Assembly (NCBI RefSeq): GCF_900148515.1
Contig: NZ_FRXN01000003.1
Coordinates: 844,935 to 908,934, forward strand
Reading direction: 5' to 3'
Length of the DNA stretch: 64,000 nucleotides
Origin: Algoriphagus zhangzhouensis
GTDB taxonomy: Bacteria > Bacteroidota > Bacteroidia > Cytophagales > Cyclobacteriaceae
Positions 61,546-64,000 of this stretch are shown in pieces (positions within the stretch are counted from its first letter, which is position 1; each line of letters opens with the position of its first letter). Below the pieces are notes generated by a model. The model made no database searches. It was given only the letters and a program-made list of their open reading frames with translations, and had not been told where the DNA came from. The position numbers were made by a program, and so were the translations under genes.

Positions 61546-62094
61546 TTAATAGTCTAGAGACTTATCTCTTTTCTTAATAATGGCAGCTACGATCAATGAA
61601 ATGATAGCGTAAATGATCAAACCAAAACCAAAGTTCTTGATTTGACCCATAATTGTGAAGTTGTTTTGAGTGTTTTCGCGAATCTCATCCATTTGATCCG
61701 CAGGAAGATCATCAGGATTTGCCCCAAAGTTTTCCATCATTTCTAAAGTGGTCTTCAAAGTCTCGTCAGCCAAAACACCAGGTAATGCTGGATCTACTAC
61801 ATGGAATAATAAAATTTGTCCGATCAAACTGACAAGACCAGAAATAATGATAGTAATGAAACTAAAATTGAAAGCCGTACCAAATGACATGAAGCCACCT
61901 ATTTCAGTTCTGTATTGCTTACCGAAGTAAATGATCAAGGCAAAGAATACAACCAAAGCAACTAACCCAAACCATCCTGATGCCAAGAGAGATGAATTAA
62001 TAAAATAAGCCAAATAGGTTATTGCGACAGAAACAAGTCCGATTGTTAATCCGGGTTTTAGCGCAGCTTGAAAAGGAGATTGTTGCTCTTCCAT
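61546..62094 (-). CDS. DUF4199 family membrane protein (second copy)
   Basis: The 182-residue protein has four membrane helices (about 13-33, 39-58, 70-92, 148-170) and the DUF4199 pattern (GGFMSFGTAFNFSFITIIISGL, FHVVDPAL). The long soluble segment between helices 3 and 4 (about 95-142, LKTTLEMMENFGANPDDLPA) may face the periplasm or cytoplasm. The function is unknown. It is paralogous to the next upstream gene, from which it is separated by 7 bases; the two probably arose by tandem duplication. Confidence 0.8.
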   Translation of the reverse strand: MEEQQSPFQAALKPGLTIGLVSVAITYLAYFINSSLLASGWFGLVALVVFFALIIYFGKQYRTEIGGFMSFGTAFNFSFITIIISGLVSLIGQILLFHVVDPALPGVLADETLKTTLEMMENFGANPDDLPADQMDEIRENTQNNFTIMGQIKNFGFGLIIYAIISLIVAAIIKKRDKSLDY

Positions 62095-62101
62095 AAAATT
62101 G

Positions 62102-62614
62102 TTAATTAGGGTTTTTCCTCAAAATAATAGAAATAATAATGCTAAAAAAAAGACCGGGAATGATTTTCCAAATAGTATCGTTTAATGCTATATCAAATGG
62201 AACCATTGCTTTTACATTTGTAAGTGTACTTTGATAGGATTCCTCACCCACTTGAGACACAATTGTTTCTCTGCTTGATTCCAATACTTCAAGCTTGGAA
62301 GCTTTGATACTTTCAAAGAAATCAGGAAAAATCAGTAAGATGATCCAAATTCCCAAACCTGAAATCAATCCAATAATCAGATAGGTAACAAATCCAACAG
62401 ACATCCCTTCGGAAAAGGAAATGTACCCGTTATTGGAGTAGTCTTTAAAGTACTTTAAGGCAAGGAATATAGAAACCGGAGTAATCACATACCCGAAGAT
62501 CAAGTTGAGGTTTGTTGGGTCTGGTTGTAACCAGGACATTACGCCAAATGCAACCAAACTCAAAATTCCACCTAATGTTCCAAATTGATAGGCCGATCCA
62601 AAATACTTGCTCAT
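62102..62614 (-). CDS. DUF4199 family membrane protein (first copy)
   Basis: The 170-residue protein has the same four-helix layout as its neighbour: YQFGTLGGILSLVAFGVMSWL, NLIFGYVITPVSIFLALKYF, GYISFSEGMSVGFVTYLIIG and a C-terminal helix FFSIIISIIL. GYISFSEGM corresponds to GFMSFGTAF of the second copy. It overlaps the pseudo-dihydroorotase gene by 4 bases (ATGA), so translation is coupled. The function is unknown. Confidence 0.78.
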   Translation of the reverse strand: MSKYFGSAYQFGTLGGILSLVAFGVMSWLQPDPTNLNLIFGYVITPVSIFLALKYFKDYSNNGYISFSEGMSVGFVTYLIIGLISGLGIWIILLIFPDFFESIKASKLEVLESSRETIVSQVGEESYQSTLTNVKAMVPFDIALNDTIWKIIPGLFFSIIISIILRKNPN

Positions 62615-63846
62615 AATTGAATCAACTGGCCTTTTTGAATAACATATTTAACTTTTCCAGTTACTTCCTGACCAAACCAAGGATTATTGGAGGCTAATGA
62701 CTTATTGGATTTACGATCATACATCCATTTTTCAGATGGATCAAAAATAGTCCAAGAGTCATTCCTTTCTGTACCTAATACAGTTTGAGGACCATTCGTA
62801 ACCTTTTCCAAAAGCAATTCCCAACCTAGTTCATCAATAAGAGCGTTCATTGCTGGCAGAAAGGTCTGCAAGCCAGCCATTCCAAAGGCTGCTAAATCAA
62901 ACTCCATAAATTTGGAGTCGAAGTCCTGAGGCTGGTGGTTGGAAACTATAGCGTCAATAGTACCATCTTTCAAACCCTCAATCAAAGCCTGCTTATCAGA
63001 TTCACTTCTAAAGGGAGGTTTTACTTTATAATTGGAATCAAAGTCTTCCAAATTTGAATCAGTAAACAACAATTGGTAAATAGATACATCAGCAGTAATG
63101 GACAAACCATCTTTTTTAGCTTGACGAATCAATTCTACACCTTTAGCAGTACTTAGAGTTTGAAAATGAACACGACCACCCGCGTAGCGAATCAATTCTA
63201 GATTTTTATGAATTGCCACCTCTTCAGCAAGGCTAGGAATTCCTTTCATACCCAAATGAGTAGAAACTTCTCCTTCATGCATTTGACCGAAAATAGCCAA
63301 AAGTGGATCATAAGAATGATCAAACAAAATCCCATTGAATTTCTGAAGGTATTGAATAACTTTCAAAAAGCGATCGCTATTGGAAAGAGCGGTAGTACCC
63401 TCTCCAAATAAAGTAACACCTGATTGATAATGCATATCTAAGATCTCAGTAAGATCTTCACCTGCTACATTTTTGGTAACCGCACCTTGTACTAACAATT
63501 CTGGCCCAAAAGAAGCTGATTTTGATTTTACAAAATCAACATCATTTTTGGATTGGATGGTAGGCTCAGTATTAGGCATTAAAACAGCCTTTGAAAAACC
63601 ACTAACCTGAAGAGAATCACATAAAGATTCAATTGTCTCTTTATATTCTAATCCAGGCTCACCACAAAGCGTTCTAAGATCAATCCACCCTTGACTTCCT
63701 AATAAGTTGGAAGCATCTATTTCTTGTTCAATTTCTCCAGAAAAGGTCGAGGTAAAAGGTTCTAAGGAACCTTCATCAAAAATAAAATCCCCTTTTGAGA
63801 ATTTTCCTGAAGTGTAAAGGTTGAGACCTTTGAAGAGTACAGCCAT
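62611..63846 (-). CDS. Dihydroorotase homologue lacking metal ligands (probable pseudoenzyme)
   Basis: The start is placed at the ATG on 63846 (MAVLFKGLNLYTSGKFSKGD), giving 411 residues, the usual length for class I dihydroorotase. The amidohydrolase scaffold is clear: GEPGLEYKETIESL, VLMPNTEPTIQSKND, THLGMKGIPSLAEEVAI, GLKDGTIDAIVSNHQPQ, GMAGLQTFLPAMNAL. But the first-motif HxH zinc ligands (usually DLHVHLREPG) read DLRTLCGEPG (about 56-65), the usual HHL of EVTPHHL reads YQL, the His of HVST reads TLST, and the ATDHAPH motif reads VSNHQPQ, so Asp is Asn and the last His is Gln. Almost all metal ligands are lost. Non-catalytic PyrC-like subunits that assemble with aspartate carbamoyltransferase are known in Pseudomonas; a similar or new role is likely. 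Confidence 0.85.
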   Translation of the reverse strand: MAVLFKGLNLYTSGKFSKGDFIFDEGSLEPFTSTFSGEIEQEIDASNLLGSQGWIDLRTLCGEPGLEYKETIESLCDSLQVSGFSKAVLMPNTEPTIQSKNDVDFVKSKSASFGPELLVQGAVTKNVAGEDLTEILDMHYQSGVTLFGEGTTALSNSDRFLKVIQYLQKFNGILFDHSYDPLLAIFGQMHEGEVSTHLGMKGIPSLAEEVAIHKNLELIRYAGGRVHFQTLSTAKGVELIRQAKKDGLSITADVSIYQLLFTDSNLEDFDSNYKVKPPFRSESDKQALIEGLKDGTIDAIVSNHQPQDFDSKFMEFDLAAFGMAGLQTFLPAMNALIDELGWELLLEKVTNGPQTVLGTERNDSWTIFDPSEKWMYDRKSNKSLASNNPWFGQEVTGKVKYVIQKGQLIQL

Positions 63847-63974
63847 TATTCTTGATTTGATGCAAAACTGCAACAATATTCTAAAAATGAAAAGTAAACT
63901 ACGATCTAGAATTCATTTGAAGTCAAAAAAAGACCAAAGAGTCTGTATGTTTTGAAAAACAATATAAAACACAA

Positions 63975-64000
63975 AAGCCTCAGCTGTTTAGCTGAGGCTT
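63975..64000. terminator. Strong hairpin at the right window edge
   Basis: AAGCCTCAGCT and AGCTGAGGCTT pair perfectly around GTTT. The minus side continues with TTTTGTGTTTTA; the plus side is cut by the window end. It ends a unit beyond the window on the minus strand or is bidirectional. Confidence 0.75.

Overview
The window looks like a chromosome segment of a member of the Bacteroidota, most likely a marine or aquatic Cytophagales of the Algoriphagus/Cyclobacteriaceae type. This rests on the sequence: Bacteroidota-only families (DUF4293, DUF4295, DUF4199, DUF5522, the alternative GlmU), Bacteroidota -7 promoter boxes of the form TAnnTTTG in place of E. coli-type promoters, no visible Shine-Dalgarno boxes, and many exported or lipobox proteins. 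Base composition looks AT-rich and even (not computed). I saw no tRNA, rRNA, insertion sequence, integrase or CRISPR array.

Layout. 1-7.3 kb: zinc-protease-like gene, holB, alternative glmU and rpmE on the minus strand, then a RemB/Wzi-like outer-membrane protein, an MsbA-type exporter and a small membrane protein. 7.3-17.2 kb: sulfatase lipoprotein, comM/yifB, two MBL-fold proteins, a PAS protein, a Gre-like factor, a rhodanese lipoprotein, a transsulfuration PLP enzyme, and an ECF sigma/anti-sigma/outer-membrane triad. 17.2-31.7 kb: DUF4293, truA, a second ABC exporter, small envelope proteins, hemE, a MOSC protein, dnaK, a GroES-like protein, a secreted repeat protein, a porin with amtB, and hemB. 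31.8-32.8 kb: an MnmH/SelU homologue that has lost its rhodanese cysteine.

The most unusual part is 32954-51230: four very large genes on the minus strand (products of 2205, 1076, 2161 and 643 residues, in transcription order), separated by only 3, 5 and 2 bases, with a candidate promoter upstream (about 51358-51392) and an intrinsic terminator at the far end (about 32769-32797). None has a signal peptide or a recognisable enzyme motif. The first is a long beta-rich repeat protein (about 17 units of about 65 residues, with a higher-order 260-residue period) ending in what I believe is a DUF6603-type region. The others carry distinctive sequence signatures that I recall from uncharacterised giant proteins in other phyla. 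I propose they form one multi-protein assembly of unknown function; this is the best candidate for an undescribed system here.

51.5-64 kb returns to ordinary chromosome: HAD phosphatase, ornithine aminotransferase, DUF5522, the rpmB-rpmG-DUF4295-ftsY block, an SPFH/PH-like/ribbon-helix-helix operon, a TolC-type protein, a methyltransferase, two glycosyltransferases, two DUF4199 membrane proteins, and a dihydroorotase homologue that has lost nearly all its metal ligands. Stem-loop terminators are frequent and mark most transcription-unit ends. Three convergent gene pairs instead overlap through their stop codons. Several genes (truA, hemE, msbA-like, rhodanese) have the -7 box 3-6 bases before the start codon, which suggests leaderless transcripts.
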